Below the pieces are notes generated by a model, which was not told the DNA's origin, searched no databases, and saw only the letters and a program-made list of their open reading frames with translations. This document shows, piece after piece, positions 22,789 to 35,209 of a DNA stretch of 64,000 nt (the stretch's first letter is position 1; each line of letters opens with the position of its first letter). The stretch comes from Blumeriella jaapii (taxonomy: Eukaryota > Ascomycota > Leotiomycetes > Helotiales > Drepanopezizaceae). The stretch spans positions 868,001 to 932,000 of the forward strand of contig VWND01000095.1 of the NCBI GenBank assembly GCA_009599575.1, given 5' to 3'. A program made the translations under genes and the position numbers.

Positions 22789-24366
22789 ATGGCGTCGTCA
22801 AAGGTGGGCCAGCCCCCCGCCTGCCAGCGTCGATGTGGACAGAGAGATGGAACGTGGCTGATCGAGGTCGGCTACAGGACATTCCCCAGCATACCGCGAG
22901 ATCGCACAGCCAGCACAGCCAGCACCGTCAGCCCACGCCCGGCTCCCTCCCCAAATCCCATGCGCGAAACCATTCCCACTCGGCGTCCTCCGGCTCCCTG
23001 ATTGCCAACCACCGCGTGTCTCGCCGAAAGAGTGTGTCGTCGAATACCGCCAGCAATGTCGCGGCCATAGTAGCGGCCGTCAGGGAAGCGGGAGACCATG
23101 CGCTGGGCATACCGATCGCGAGCCGTCGGAACACCATGTCGAAAAGTGCCTCGGCCAGATCGGCGACGCTCGGGAACCTGCCCTCCCCCCCGGCCAGCTT
23201 GCCGGGCCAAAGATATCGGCCGTCGGCGAATGGCAAGCTTGGTCGCGGCGAAAGCGCTATCGACGACGATCAGCTCGAAGACATGGACGAGGAGGAGGAG
23301 AACGAGCCCAAGCAGTCCCGTGCGAGGCGAGCGAGCGAAGGCCACCCGCCCCCCAAGGATGGCAAGAAGGCCCACGGGAGCGACCTCAAGTGCGAGAAGT
23401 GTGGAAAGGGCTACAAGCACAGCAGCTGCTTGTCCAAGCATTTGTTCGTGCCCACCTTCCATTCCCACGCGCTCTCCCGCGGGCGCCAGCTTCCGCGGAC
23501 GTTGTCTGTCGGATGAACATGAGAGCCGTCGAGATGAGCATTCGCGGACTGGGAAAGAATCGTGTTAACTTTGTGCCTGCAGATGGGAGCATACCCCAGA
23601 GTGGTCGTTCACTTCCAAGCTGCTTATCTCCAAGCATCAGCAAGTCCAGCTGTTGGAAGCGGCCTCGGTCTTGGTAGCCATGAACCAGGATGGCACCACG
23701 CCCCCGGAGTCTGCGAAGGACGTCCACAGCGACCAGGAGACCGCCTCTCCCGCTGCATCCGGATCCTCGGATCCCCATGATGGGACCAGCTCGGCGGATA
23801 CCACGCCTCCACCACAAGTAGACATGCTCAATGTGCAGAGCAGCGGCTCCTTCACGAGACGCTACAATAGATTTAGCAGTGGACACAGCTTCTCGAGGTC
23901 CTACCAATCGGCGCCTGGAAGCCATCAACTCCATAGCGGAAGCATACCGAGTGGATCCGGCTTCAGATCTTATCGTCGTCAACCCAGCCGAGAAAGACGT
24001 CCGATGTCGTCTGGCATCAACCGCAACCAAGAAGATGAGGGTCTGGCAGCTGCCGTCGAGCTTCTCTCTTGCAGCTTTGGAAGCACCAGCACTCCCAGGA
24101 CTATTCCGGTCAATCTCCCAGCAGATACTCCGCCGGTGCCTCATATCCCCGAGAGATACCGGAGCCAAATCTCGGGGATCCCCATGACGCCATGTTTCCA
24201 CCCTCGGCAAACGGAGAGCTACACCCGCCACCAGATCCCGCACGATGGTGATATCAAGATGGAGGAGAGCGAGGAGAGCGTCGCGGATGACGAGGAGTAC
24301 GATCGCCGCTCTCGTGGACGAAGTGACGAAGACGACGACGGGGTTTTTGGAAGGATGGAGGAATAG
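22789..24366 (+). CDS. C2H2 zinc-finger regulator, filamentous-fungal family
   Basis: Three exons, 22789-22803, 22845-23443 and 23583-24366, give 465 residues in frame. The protein starts MASSK then RWNVADRGRLQDIPQH, has a Ser/His-rich region (SHSQHSQHRQPTPGSLPKSHARNHSHS) and an acidic patch (DDDQLEDMDEEEENE). A single C2H2-like finger follows (LKCEKCGKGYKHSSCLSKHL then WEHTPEWSF), continuing SKLLISKHQQVQLLEAASVLVAMN. That last block is strongly conserved in uncharacterised fungal C2H2 proteins. The finger is split by an intron (23444-23582) with an unusual GTTCGT donor. Intron 1 would be only 41 nt, and an alternative start at 22833 avoids it. The C-terminus is acidic. A transcriptional role is inferred from the finger; targets are unknown. 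Confidence 0.8.
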
Positions 24367-25086
24367 GTTCTCCTCGGAGCGCATATCCGGGTCGAAAGAT
24401 TTTGGGACCTATAATAATATCTTTTCCTTGGTAATCGATGTATACTTCTGGCGAGCCTCTCCGCGAGCCGACTTCAGCACCGATGGATCTGGCAGTCGAT
24501 CCCGAGGTTAAAGCTGATGTTCGTTCTTGAGCGTCGAGATAACGGCATGGAACATTCAGGGGCGACGATTTCGGACGATTGGACATGTGATGTAGTCGGA
24601 ATCTAGCTGGTATGAAGGCGTTGATGAAGGAATATTCGACAGTAGACGTGCTCGAAAAATGAGCATAGCTTCGAATGCGACTTGACGCGCCCTGGCGATC
24701 GGTGATGGGATCCTGTGCGGTGAAGTAGTAGTACCTCTCTTCGAGCTGTCCTCACTTCTTACGTAGCCGGTGCAACGGGCCTGCTCGAGGGAGGCAGCAA
24801 TTCGCGGGATGCCGTGGAATTTAGCAGTATGCATCGGATGAATATGAAGAAAGGCACACGTTTGAGGAGTGCAGAGATTTTCTCTGGAGTTTTGGTTTGC
24901 TAAAAGAGCGGTGTCGATGTGATGACCAGGGTGCGCGACAAACAGAGTAGTAGTACATCATCGTGAACTCGACTGACCCACAAAACAACACCCCACCAGG
25001 GACCAACGAAAAAACAAACTCCCATTCAAGGGCTCTGACAGCGGAATCAATCTCTCGAATTTCTCTTGACGAGAAGAGCATACAAC
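24367..25086. other. Intergenic region, nothing recognisable
   Basis: It holds the 3' flank of the C2H2 gene and the promoter of the membrane protein. Short frames on the minus strand look spurious. Confidence 0.5.
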
Positions 25087-26202
25087 ATGTCCTCCCCCAG
25101 CATGGTCGCCGACAAGGCACTCGCGGTCATGATGCAAGGCGACGCGCTCATCCGCCCATCGAAGATCCCGGTGGTCCTGCGTTTCCCTCTGGTCGTCGTC
25201 TTGAGCCTGGTCCTCTCGTCGCTGCTGTACTCGCTCACGCCGGATTACATGAAGTTGGATCTGGCGAGGGTGTCGCGTAGCCGTCAAGAGTGGTGGGAGG
25301 TTTCGATGTTGGTCGCGTTCAGGACGTGAGTTTCGAGCCACCATCCGTCGTCGCTCACGAATGCAGGTGGTCGCTGACTGGATGTTGCAGCTTCGAACTT
25401 GGGCTGGGCTGGTTTGGAAACTACGACAGCTATGATCTTGCTGCGCTGAGCTTGCTGTCGCATGGCCCGTCGGTAGGGTGATATCGCGTGTGCGCCTCGC
25501 AACATCTGCTAATGATGGGCGTAGCTGTATCTGCTCGGAGCCTTCTACGAAGTCGGATCCGCGACCGTCTTCACCTCCCTCATCATCGATGCCCTCACAA
25601 CATTCATCCCGTTCCGACTTCTGCGCCCACTTTCCCTGGCCCATTCGGTTTCCTTGTCGAAGTACTCGGTCCCAGTCCCGAACGCGGACATCGTTACATC
25701 CTACCAGATTCAGGCCTTGACGACAGTTCTCGCTGCTTCCATCTACGCCGTCACGCTCTTCGCGTCTTATGCGACGTTCTTGCCTGTCTCCCTCGTCACG
25801 TACTTCGATGGCATACCCTCGATAAGCGCCGCGCACGCCTCCTCGTTCGTCGCCATCTTTCCCGCGACAATCGTGTTTGGAATCGCTGTGCGCTCGTTCA
25901 TCTTCACGCCGGCTGTCACATCTGCGCCCTCTTCTCGGGATGCGAAGCTTACCGCGTTCAACCCGGCCACGGCTACGCTGGCAGAGACGTTCTGGCACAA
26001 TGCGTGGGGGTTCAGCGCGAAGACCAAGCTGGTGATCATCCGCACGGCTGTGCTCATGCTGATTACGGGAGTCAATACCTTCGTGCAGACTTTCGTTACC
26101 GTGGAGGGAATTGAGGCTCGGGGTGCATTGGTGTACTCTGGGGTTTGGGTTGCCGCGGCTGGGCTGGCTGGCCTCGCCCTGGGTCTGGTAGGCGCTGTGT
26201 AA
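25087..26202 (+). CDS. Multi-pass membrane protein, conserved in filamentous fungi, function unknown
   Basis: Three exons (25087-25325, 25391-25472, 25525-26202) join to 332 residues starting MSSPSMVADKALAVMMQ. Introns have GTGAGT and GTAGGG donors, and the second contains a GCTAAT branch site. Hydrophobic segments are visible at about residues 30-50 (VVLRFPLVVVLSLVLSSLLY), about 108-135 (LYLLGAFYEVGSATVFTSLII), about 170-200 (LTTVLAASIYAVTLFASYATFLPVSLV), about 217-235 (FVAIFPATIVFGIAV), about 270-295 (VIIRTAVLMLITGVNTFVQTF) and the C-terminal end. There is no cleavable signal. I do not recognise a named family or catalytic motif. It appears intact and stands alone between C2H2 and chromatin genes. 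Confidence 0.75.
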
Positions 26203-27162
26203 GAGGGTCGGGGGAGGTTTGCGACAGGGAGGGAACGATGCGAGGATGACGTATTGTACGAGACGCGTTTACATGGTTCTACTCACAAGTGCTTCATGCT
26301 TGCTCTGTATGGGTCTGCGGGATGGTTGGTGGACTGGAGCTTCCCATTTGGTCGTGGGGATGGAGTTGATGGGGACGCAGTTGATACCACAGACAGCTCA
26401 ACACGAGCTGGGGGGGGGATGATGGATGAGTGATGATGGATCATGGGTCAAATGGGTGATTGTCCTAGAGAGGCACCGAAAGTGTACCGATGTACATACC
26501 GACGACACATACTTTACGAACGCGTCGTGCAAGTGATACCCGTTTTATGTTACGCGAGAGTGGTCAGGTAGCGAGCGGATAGATGAGACAGGGCAAAAGG
26601 AGGAGGAGGATCGGAAGATCACTTGACCAAAACACAATAAGCGGCAGCGCGCAATTTACCACAACTCGCAGCTTTCGCGCCTACAAACATACAAACAAAC
26701 AAACATACATACCGACATACATACATACATACCTCGCGACTCGATCCTCTCGCCGCCGCACAATGGCGGCCGACGCGGCCAGAAGGTCCGTTGCACTCCA
26801 CCACGATCTCCCTTCCCTCCCACCTCGTCACGGCGCTTCCGTGCTCGCTCGGTCTGGTCCCCGTCACGTGCCTCGCCCACTGGAGACGGGAGGCTCTGCG
26901 GTAAACTAAGGCAGGACAGGGATCTAGAACGCTAGATTTGCGCGTCTACCGCACCTCGCGTCCTCCACATTTTCTTGTTCTTGCATGGCGGCCCCGTTCC
27001 AAAACCTCAATCGCTGACCTGGGAGCGTTCTACAGATGGCTTGACGGCTCGGGCATCTGGAGTTGTCGCATCAAGCTGCCGCTGCCACAGCAGGACTCCG
27101 CGCGCGCCTCCGAACACCACCCGCTGTTCTCCCCCCCCCGTGAGACCGCCCCGACCTCTGCC
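26203..27162. other. Intergenic region with CATA/CAAA repeats
   Basis: It contains a microsatellite of ACAAACAAAC and ACATACATAC units at about 26687-26733. The remainder is probably the 5' UTR and promoter of the ING/PHD gene. The ORF is open from 26938, but the first convincing start is at 27163. Confidence 0.5.
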
Positions 27163-29627
27163 ATGGACGTGGCCCTCGAGGGCGCCAGCCCCAGCTCGCG
27201 GCGCAACCAGGGCAAGATCGCGGAGGCCATCCAGTCCATGTCGAACCTGAACGCGAGTATGGAGGCCCTCGATCTCCCGACCGACCCGGACGCCCAGGCG
27301 ACCGTCACCGACTTTCTCGACTTCACGGAATACCTGCCCGCGGACATGATCCGCTCTCTCACCCTGATCCGCAATCTCGACCAGACGTACATCGATGCCT
27401 CTGGCAGCGTGCACGAGCTCACCAAGAAGTATGGAGACCTGCCCAACCTGTCCCCGGACAAGAAGCCGGATGCTGTCAAGCTCCGCGCCGAGATTTCGGA
27501 GAATCTGGAGCAGGCTGTCAGTGCTCGCACCCGGGCACACGCGGAGGCCAGTCGCATGGCGGAAAATGTCGACCGCCACTACAATCGGGCCAGGAACATA
27601 TTGGCGAAGTTGCAGAAGATGGCGGAAAACTATCCTCCGTCGAGAGAAGCTAGTCCTGTGCCACAGGATCCGAAACCTACAGCCACCAAGCCGAAAATAG
27701 TTCTGAGAGTAGATGGCTCTGGTAACTCGGGACCAGCCCGCGTCCGTAAGCACCGAGCCCCGCGTATCACGGTACCGGGAGAGGTTCTTGCGCCGTATGA
27801 GCTTGACTACGAATCCTACGGATCGGAGACGGATGCGAGCGCTTCGGAAGCGGACGAAGCCATCACGCCACGAGGAGTCACGCCTGGAGGGTCGATGGGA
27901 ATGGTTCCGAAGATCAAGTTGAAGGTTGCAAAAAAGAAGGATAGCTCCAATGCCAACAAGCCTCCCCGCCCACCACGATCGGCCGGTCAAGCGGGCACAA
28001 ACGTACATAGCTCAGTCGCAGGTATCTCGACAAGTAACGCCTTGGCCAAACTCCAGCCACCTCCTGAGGACGCAGTGAGAGGAGATGAGCACCTACCTTG
28101 GTTGCAGCTAAATGCATGGGAACTGGCTATCTTGAGGAAGAGAATGAAGAAGAACGCAATCTGGGCTCCGAGCGATACTATGATTTTTCGTGAGCTGAAG
28201 GAGCGCGGACGTGGTATCGAGGCATATTTAGCTCTAAAGGCAGAGGCCGAAGAAGCCGGCGTGCCATTCACGCAGCCTGAGCCACCCCAGCTCAGAGGAG
28301 AGACGGTTCATGCCGAGGGAGCGATCAGCGTCGAAGCTTTGCAGGCGTCAAAACACCTGACGGCTAACCGCGGCATGAGGTTGAATGAAGCCAAGAAGGT
28401 GAAGAGGGACAATGCTCGGGAAGTCGCTCAGCATGCTGCCCAGCAGGCTGCTCAGCAGGCTGCTGCGGAAGCCGAGGAGTCTGCTCGTAAGGTGGTTCAA
28501 GCTGCTCACCTGATGAGCGGCCTCTTTGGACACAGTCCAGATCAGAAGGCCCCCGTGAAGACACCGAGTAGAAGCAAGACTCCCGCTCGAAAGCGGAAAA
28601 GAGAGTCATCGGCGACTGGAACCGAAGGTGAGAAGCTCGCCGAAGGTGACCCCGCTGCAAAGACCATCCGGCCGATGCAAAAGAGAAACAAGACCGAGAC
28701 ACCGATTCCGATTCCCCAAGGAATATCGACGAAGCAGGTCTCGCCTATTCTGCCTCCGGATAGCACTACATCAGTCACCTCGGAAGTGACTTCCCTACAA
28801 ACGCCAAAAACGGAGGTACACATTGACCCTATGCCCGCACCTCGTCCAGTTCTGTCTCCCAAAAAGTCTTCCACGCCAATCCTGCCCCCGGTAAAGGATG
28901 CGAAGAAGATCATCAAAAAGGACACGAAAAAAGTCATCGAGACCGCTCCTAATACGCGACCCCGACGGACTTCAGCAGTTGGGGCGACAACAGCTTCTAC
29001 GCAGGATGCGGAGCCGCTTCCTCTTAACCGACCAACATCTTCTCGCAGCAAAGCAGCCAGTGTCGAGCCCGGCCCACTCACAGGGTCTTCGGTGATCGAT
29101 CGCAGTCGCCGCGCCAGCACTGCCTGCAACACGCCCGCTCCCGAACCGCCCCGCGCGGCAAGCAAGCGTTCCAAGCGGCCAGCCCCGGGAGTCGTCACGA
29201 CAAGCTCCGAAGGCTCCGCCTCTGTCAGCGTCGGCAAGCGCAAGGGCGCTACGCGCAAAAAGGCCCGCACCAAGAAGGGTGGGAAGAAGGACGGACGGGA
29301 GGGCAGTGCTGTTCAAGAGACGCTCGAGGAGGTCGACGACGAGGGCAACATCATCGATCCGGACGAGCCTCGATATTGCGTTTGCAACCGGGTTAGCTTT
29401 GGCCTCATGATTGGATGCGAGAACGAGGTAAGTTCCTTTGCGATTTTCGCTCTAGGAGAGCTATAGCTGATTCGGTGCAGAAATGCGACTGCGAATGGTT
29501 CCACCTCGAATGCATCGGCTTGAAGGACATCCCCCCGCGCACGACGAAGTGGTACTGTCCCACCTGCAGGGGCAAGCTGGGAATTGGCGAAAAGGGAGAA
29601 GTTACGGCCCGGGGCAAGAAGAAGTGA
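27163..29627 (+). CDS. ING-family PHD-finger chromatin protein (Pho23-like)
   Basis: Exon 1 (27163-29427) and exon 2 (29481-29627) give about 803 residues from MDVALEGASPSSRRN. The N-terminal ING domain (about residues 40-170) includes FLDFTEYLPADMIRSLTLIRNLDQTY and a coil with RMAENVDRHYNRARNIL. The C-terminal PHD finger (about 745-795) has the C4HC3 ligands in CVCNRVSFGLMIGCEN, CDCEWFHLECIGL and WYCPTC, and is cut by the intron. The 550-residue middle is disordered and Ala/Lys/Pro-rich, much longer than in yeast Pho23 (about 330). ING PHD fingers read H3K4me3 and anchor Rpd3L deacetylase or NuA3/NuA4 acetyltransferase. The long linker and ING sequence suit the Pho23-like branch, but paralogue assignment needs a tree. 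Confidence 0.88.
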
Positions 29628-30041
29628 TCTTAGTCTAGTTTTCTTTAAGCAGTCCCCCCCCCTTCTTCTTGTTCTCTTCTCTTCTAATTTTTTTTTCTTT
29701 TTCCTCCCTCTCTCTCGAAAGACGACGAGGGTGACGGTGTTTTAAGGAGAGTCGGGGATTACGAAGGGGACAATCGATGGCTTTTTTGGCTGGCTGGCTG
29801 GCTGGTTACAGGCTACAGGCTACAGGCTACTGGCTACTATAAGGCGTTTAAGTTGAGTATGGATATATGAGTGTGAGGAGCATGTATGATATGACATGAT
29901 AGGACATGTCGTTGTGCATCGAAGAAGCGGGTTTGCAGTCGTTATTCATCCGTCGTCAATCGGAATGGAGGGCGAGCGGGATACAATGTGGAGTTCTTCT
30001 GGCTCATGCATTTACGTGTGTGGCGTCTTTTTGTTTAAAAA

Positions 30042-30089
<48 letters not shown>

Positions 30090-31189
30090 TGGTTGGTATC
30101 TTTGGCATGTATGATGGTGCATGTTCTGTTGTTGTATGGGTCGGGGGGAAGGGCTGTGGTGTCGGATCCATGGAGGTGTATGAGTACTGTCAGTAGCGCG
30201 GACCGTCGTCGATGTTCTTTTTGGCGTGCACTGCGTAGGTCTAGACAGGACACGGGGACAGGAGCGAGGATTTACTTGCTCGTGAGCTGGGCTCGGGTGG
30301 AATGGAATCGAAGATTGGAAAGATGTGCTTGCTTGCTTGCCTGCTTGCTTGCCTGCTTGCCTGCTTGCTGTCTTTGTGAGGTTTTCTTCTCCACCTAGTT
30401 CGTTAGTTACTACCTCCCTCCCTGTTTTCCGCGAGGGAGGGGAGGCGGAATGTGGGGGAGCGGGAGGTCTTTGTGTAGAGGGAGGGAAACGTACCTATTT
30501 AAATATAGATGTATTTCTGTGTGTACATATGTAGGTACCTTATGTATGTATGTATGTATGTATGTACATGCGTATACCATATTGATCGGCTCGCTTGGAG
30601 GAATCGTCTTCGACGTCCGTTTGGAGAGGCAACGACGACCAAGCAAAGGTCTTGGGGAATTGACATCGTACACCACGGCAATGGCCTGCAGCCGAATCGA
30701 GCTGTCAATACGGCCATTCGAAGCCTTTCCCATAACCTCTGGATAGGAGCAAGCGAGTGTGGATCTCGAACAGGAAAGCAGGCGTGGTCGGGTCACGTGA
30801 CACAGACAGGGCAGGCGTGGGAGCGCGGAGCATCTACATACAGTATGAGCACACAGACTACGGGGTTTTCAGTGTACGTCGTTCCTACCCAGGTGGGTAG
30901 ACCCAATTGCCAGGCCATCAGTCACTGGCCACACATTCACCTCATGTTTCCTGACCACTCCCCAAACAAAACCACAGCTTCATCCCATCGTTTGAATCGT
31001 TAGGGTCTTTGATATCTTCCTGGCTCAGCTCGAAGGGCGAACGGCCGAGTCAAATACAAGCAAGCGGGCTCCTCACCAACGGAAAGCAAACAACACGCTT
31101 CTGCTTCCCAGTTCTCAAGCACTGCAAGACACAAGATCGACCGACCACGAGAACACCAGACCAGCAACGATCTCTTGGCTCGCTCGACC
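29628..31189. other. Intergenic region with long poly-T and microsatellites
   Basis: It contains GGCT repeats at about 29790-29803, a CTACAGG triplication at about 29808-29835, T43 at 30044-30086, and a CTTGCTTGCCTG repeat at about 30328-30370. A TATG repeat lies at about 30543-30565. No gene is recognised. Confidence 0.6.
30044..30086. repeat. Poly-T tract, 43 bases
   Basis: The longest homopolymer in the window. I see no target-site duplication around it, so a retroposon tail is not shown. Confidence 0.9.
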
Positions 31190-33795
31190 ATGGACCGATT
31201 CCAGAAACTAGCTGCCCTGTCAGGGCACGCAGAGACACCATCCGCGCCCCAGCACGCACGACCACGAGATCCGCCCTCGAGCATGGATCCAGGCTCTGGG
31301 TCTGGTGAGTGTGTGACTGGTGTGCAGGCCGCACGCGGCGCCGTACACGCGGGTATCGGGCTTGGTACGTCGTGTCTCCCTTCATCGTGTGTGTGGGTGG
31401 ATGTTGACGGCGGGTGGAAAAGGGTCGAGCGAAGGTGAGCCATCGCAAGCGCAGAAGCCAGCAAGACTGGGTCCCGAGAGAACGGGGTATGAGCAGCTTC
31501 AGTCGGGCGAGCTGGCGCCGGAGGGCGAGAGCTTTGTTTCCTGGGCTGCGGTCAAGAAGTATCCGTATTCTTACGTCGGGGTCGGGAACAGACAGAAGGT
31601 ATGTCTTTTTCTCCCACCTGGGCCTTGACGTAGAGTGTGAGAGCGGAGGTCTTGGGGCTGATGGGGATGCAGGTGTGTGAGGGGTTCTTCGATGGGGGGA
31701 AGATAGTGAATGAGCCGTGGGATTTGTAAGTCTTCCCCTTTGCACGTCTTTCGGCTTCCTTCCATATTCAGATTAAGCGGAGGCCAAGTAGAGTGAAGGA
31801 GCCTGTTCATAAATATCTCACTCACCACTCTTTCCCACACACTACTCCTCGGCTACAGGAAGCAACATCCACGTTGATATCTAACTTCTAGCTTCTACAT
31901 CTACCGTGGACCAACAGACCTGAACCTCCAACCCCTCCTCCTCATTCCCACGAGACAGGTTGAAGCATTTCTAGACCGCGTCAACCTCACCCTGTCCATA
32001 AACCTCACTATTCCCTCTGGTGGCGCCAACGGCTCTTTCCAAGCAACTTTCAGCAACGACGGCAACCCCCAGCCACGCTACCTAGGATTCTCATCCGACA
32101 GCAAGATGGCCGAAAGACTTCGCAACAACGTGCCCCCGCACTACTACAAACTCGATGGCGAGCCCGGCGCCATCGGTACGCCATCCGACCGCTCGCTCGC
32201 GGCGTTCCGCGCAAAGATCGCGCTCATGACCCAAGCTGCCAAGGGGAAGAAAGTTGCCAACAAGGAGAAGCAGAAGAAAGAGCGCATCGAGAGGCAGCAG
32301 GCGTGGCACCATTCGATCAAGAGAGTGCAGCGCTACTTGGGCCTCAGAACGTCGAGCTCGAGCCGCGAGGCTGAGGTCAGAGCGACACTGGAAGTCAGCG
32401 GACTGGGCTGGGACGCGTTCAACGATGCCGTCAAGGCTGTGCTTGCTAAGCTTCCTCCGTCCGCAGTCTTCGATGCCGGGAAGCCAGCCTTGTATCAGCA
32501 GGAGCATTCCGTGGTGTTTGTGTGTGTTGATGTCGAGGCTTACGAGCGTAGTCCGAGACTGATTACGGAGATTGGGATTGCGACGCTGGATACAAAGGAT
32601 CTCCTTGACTTGGCTCCCGGCGACGGCGGATCTGAGTGGTTGAAGAAGATTCGTGCGCGACACTTTAGAATCAGCGAGCACAAGCACCTCAACAACACCG
32701 AGTTTGTCAACGGCTGTGCTGACAGATTCGAGTTTGGGTGAGTTCCGAGTCACGGTGTGAAATGGTGAACATCGGGAGATGCTGACTTGTGATAGGGACA
32801 GTGAATTCATCAGTCTTGCGGATGCCCCCCGGGTTATTGCATCTTGCTTCAAGCATCCATTCTCTGGCCCTGAAAATGCCGACGCCAACGGAGAAGAAGC
32901 ACCCCAATGCAACATCATCCTCGTTGGCCACGACGTCGGTGCCGATATCAATTTCATGAAGTCCATCGGCTACGATATCACGAACCTGTCCAACCTACTG
33001 GAACAGGCAGACACGGCGGTCATGTGGAGATATCTCAAGCGCGAGCTCAACCCACGCAACTTAGCCAGTATCCTGGCCGAGCTGGGCATAGTGGCATGGA
33101 ACCTACACAATGCGGGAAATGATGCCGCGTATACTTTGCAGGCCATGGTTGCTATCGCCATCAAGCATATCGATGAGAAGCAGAAGAAGAAACGAGAGGT
33201 CAAGGAAAGAGAGAAGAGAGATCGTATTACCGAGTAGGCGTTCCCCGCCAAACGCCTCGCGCCCACTTGCACTGACGTGACGAGCAGATCCGTGAAGGAA
33301 GCTACGGAAACCGCAGTCGAGAAGGAGGAAGGCTGGAGCTCCGGAGGCGAAAACAGCGACGGTGGCGCTCCCGTTCGCATCGTCGCCCAACCATCCAAGC
33401 CCAAGAAGCCGCAACCTCCGCCCCGAACTCAGAGCCCAGTCTCTTCCCACATGGATTCGCGAGGGCCATGGGCAGATGCAGCGCCTTCTCGCGGCGGATC
33501 TTGGGAGAACAATACTGCTGCTAGCCCGTGGGGACAGAGCCCCACGTGGGGCGCAAACAGCAATATCAACAGTCAATGGGAGACTCCCCCTGCTGCACCG
33601 CCGTTCGCTGCGAGAAACGGTCGAAGGGGGGGACAGTGGCGTTCAGGCTCTGCACCAACTGTTGGGTCTTCAGAGACCGCGAGGGAGACGGAGAGACCGG
33701 AGATGTTGACAAACAACGCTGCTATCTCCACGCAACCTACTGCCGCAGCCGAGCGAGACGTGCTTGCTGCTCCTGTAAGTACAAGACAGGAATAA
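31190..33795 (+). CDS. DEDDh exonuclease-fold protein, GFD2/YDR514C-like, with Trp-rich tail
   Basis: Six exons (31190-31304, 31450-31598, 31673-31725, 31892-32737, 32796-33233, 33288-33795) join to about 702 residues. The exon 2 acceptor could also be at 31423. The N-terminal part has the fungal signature KKYPYSYVGVGNRQK, GFFDGGKI and NEPWDFFYIYR. A charged helix follows (about 225-270). The RNase H-like core carries VDVEAYE (Asp319, Glu321), GHDVGADINF (Asp438) and HNAGNDA (His492, Asp497), a complete DEDDh set, so 3'-5' exonuclease activity is plausible. Yeast Gfd2 and YDR514C share this fold; Gfd2 is linked genetically to the Dbp5 mRNA-export helicase. After the nuclease come a basic helix and a disordered tail with Trp at about 550, 595, 606, 615, 621, 631 and 651, flanked by Gly/Ser/Pro. 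A GTAAGT at the very end leaves a further exon possible. Confidence 0.8.
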
Positions 33796-34432
33796 CTAGC
33801 ATTCCTGTAAATCCCTCGCATGAAGACGTATCGTATCGTAAACGAAGCAGATTCCCAAATGCTGGAGGAAGAAAGCATCGCTGACAGATTTTCATGTAGT
33901 GGACCACACCAAAACCAGAGACTCCACGCCAATCACCACAGCGGACTGGCCTTGGTTCAAGGGAGGAAAAGTAAGACGCACGACATTCCTTGCCATCTCG
34001 CACTTGCGAGGTAAAGCGATGATTTGGATGTGGACGGGCGTTGATCTGGAAACGGAAGAGAAGAGCGAGCCAAAGCATAGCATAACATTCCGCTCGTCGG
34101 TTTACAAAGCCATATTTGAGTCTGTTGTAAGGCTTAGTTAGGCCTTACCCAAATACCAACCAGCATGGCTTTTTTCGCGTTTCCTTCTCTTTGTACGTCC
34201 CATCCTCGGTGCCGTGTTGAATTTTTTTTTTCTGTCTTCGTTTTTTTGAGAGAAGAGATCCGCACCTAGCCTCATGAGCCCCGATACCAAATGCCGCTCG
34301 CTGAACGCCAACGCTGATGCCCAGATCCCATGTATCGTACTGTACAATATCACAAGCGTGGCATACACCTCCCTCCCACCTCTCTCCCTGACTCCCCTCC
34401 CCTCCCCTCTTACAAGATGCGGATCCCCAGGG
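33796..34432. other. Intergenic region between two convergent genes
   Basis: A frame from 33899 to 34141 (VDHTKTRDSTPITT...) could be a last exon of the DEDDh gene if the GTAAGT at 33776 is used. It has no recognisable conservation. Otherwise this is 3' flank. Confidence 0.4.
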
Positions 34433-34942
34433 CTACGAGTTCTTCTCCAGAAACTCCTTCGCCTCGTTGACCTTCGTCGCCAGGTACGGACTCCCGCCGC
34501 GGTCGGGATGGTTCAACATCATCAGCGTGCGGTGGCTCTTGCGTATCCGCTCCTTGGTGAGTTGGCGCTCACTGCGGCCCATCACACAACCATCAGCCCC
34601 CTTGCACGCAGAGCGCCGAGAACGAACGCGGTGGGATGATGACGGGGTTGGGGGAGGCGGCCGCGCACCTGAGTTGGAGGATGAGCGATGCCTCGCGCTT
34701 GTTCATCTTGGGCTCGAAACCGCCTTTGTAATATGCTTTCCCCAGGGCCCCGACGGCCTCGCCACGCGATCGCCGGAGAGCGACGAGGCCTGCTCTGCCC
34801 TGTTCGATCTTGTTAGAGCTGGCTGGCTGGCTTTGGGCACTGCGGGCTGGAGATGGGGAGTGGGGATGGGTGTGGGTGTGGGAAGATGTACGAGGAATGC
34901 GGCGACGGCGACGCCAGCTCCGACTGCGAGCATAGAAGCCAT
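34433..34942 (-). CDS. PAM18: TIM14/PAM18, J-protein of the mitochondrial import motor
   Basis: Three exons (34942-34892, 34800-34670, 34571-34433) join to 106 residues. Exon 1 is [17 protein letters not shown], a single membrane span. Exon 2 reads [43 protein letters not shown]. Exon 3 reads [42 protein letters not shown] and contains the HPD motif of the J-domain. Pam18 stimulates mitochondrial Hsp70 at the TIM23 channel and pairs with Pam16. The length and lack of an N-terminal extension match filamentous fungal and animal (DNAJC19) forms rather than the 168-residue yeast form. Introns use GTACAT and GTGCGC donors. It is divergent from RLP24 across 267 bases. Confidence 0.92.
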
Positions 34943-35209
34943 TGTCTAGGTGGGAATTCGCAGGTTCACAAAGGTCCTTGGTTCGGTCCGTCGCGGTGGT
35001 TGGTGTCTCTGGTGGTGGTGGTCGTTGTCACAGGCGCGCATGTTTTTTTGTCCGGGAAATCATCCTTCCTGTCCGAAGAAGAGCTCGGACCAGCCCGTGA
35101 CTGGGGGTCACACGCTAGCGCAATCTTGTATCGAAATTTTTGGATTCTCAACTTCCTGAAGACAGACGACGCACGCACGACGTCGCTTCGAGAAAACAAC
35201 ACCGCTATC
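34943..35209. promoter_or_regulatory. Divergent promoter, PAM18 / RLP24
   Basis: The shortest shared promoter in the window. It contains GGT and GTC repeats near 34998-35027 and no obvious TATA box. Confidence 0.4.

Noticed and set aside
26938..27162. Upstream extension of the ING/PHD protein
   Set aside because: The frame is open, but the extra 75 residues are unlike the family, which starts shortly before the ING domain; the ATG at 27163 fits better.
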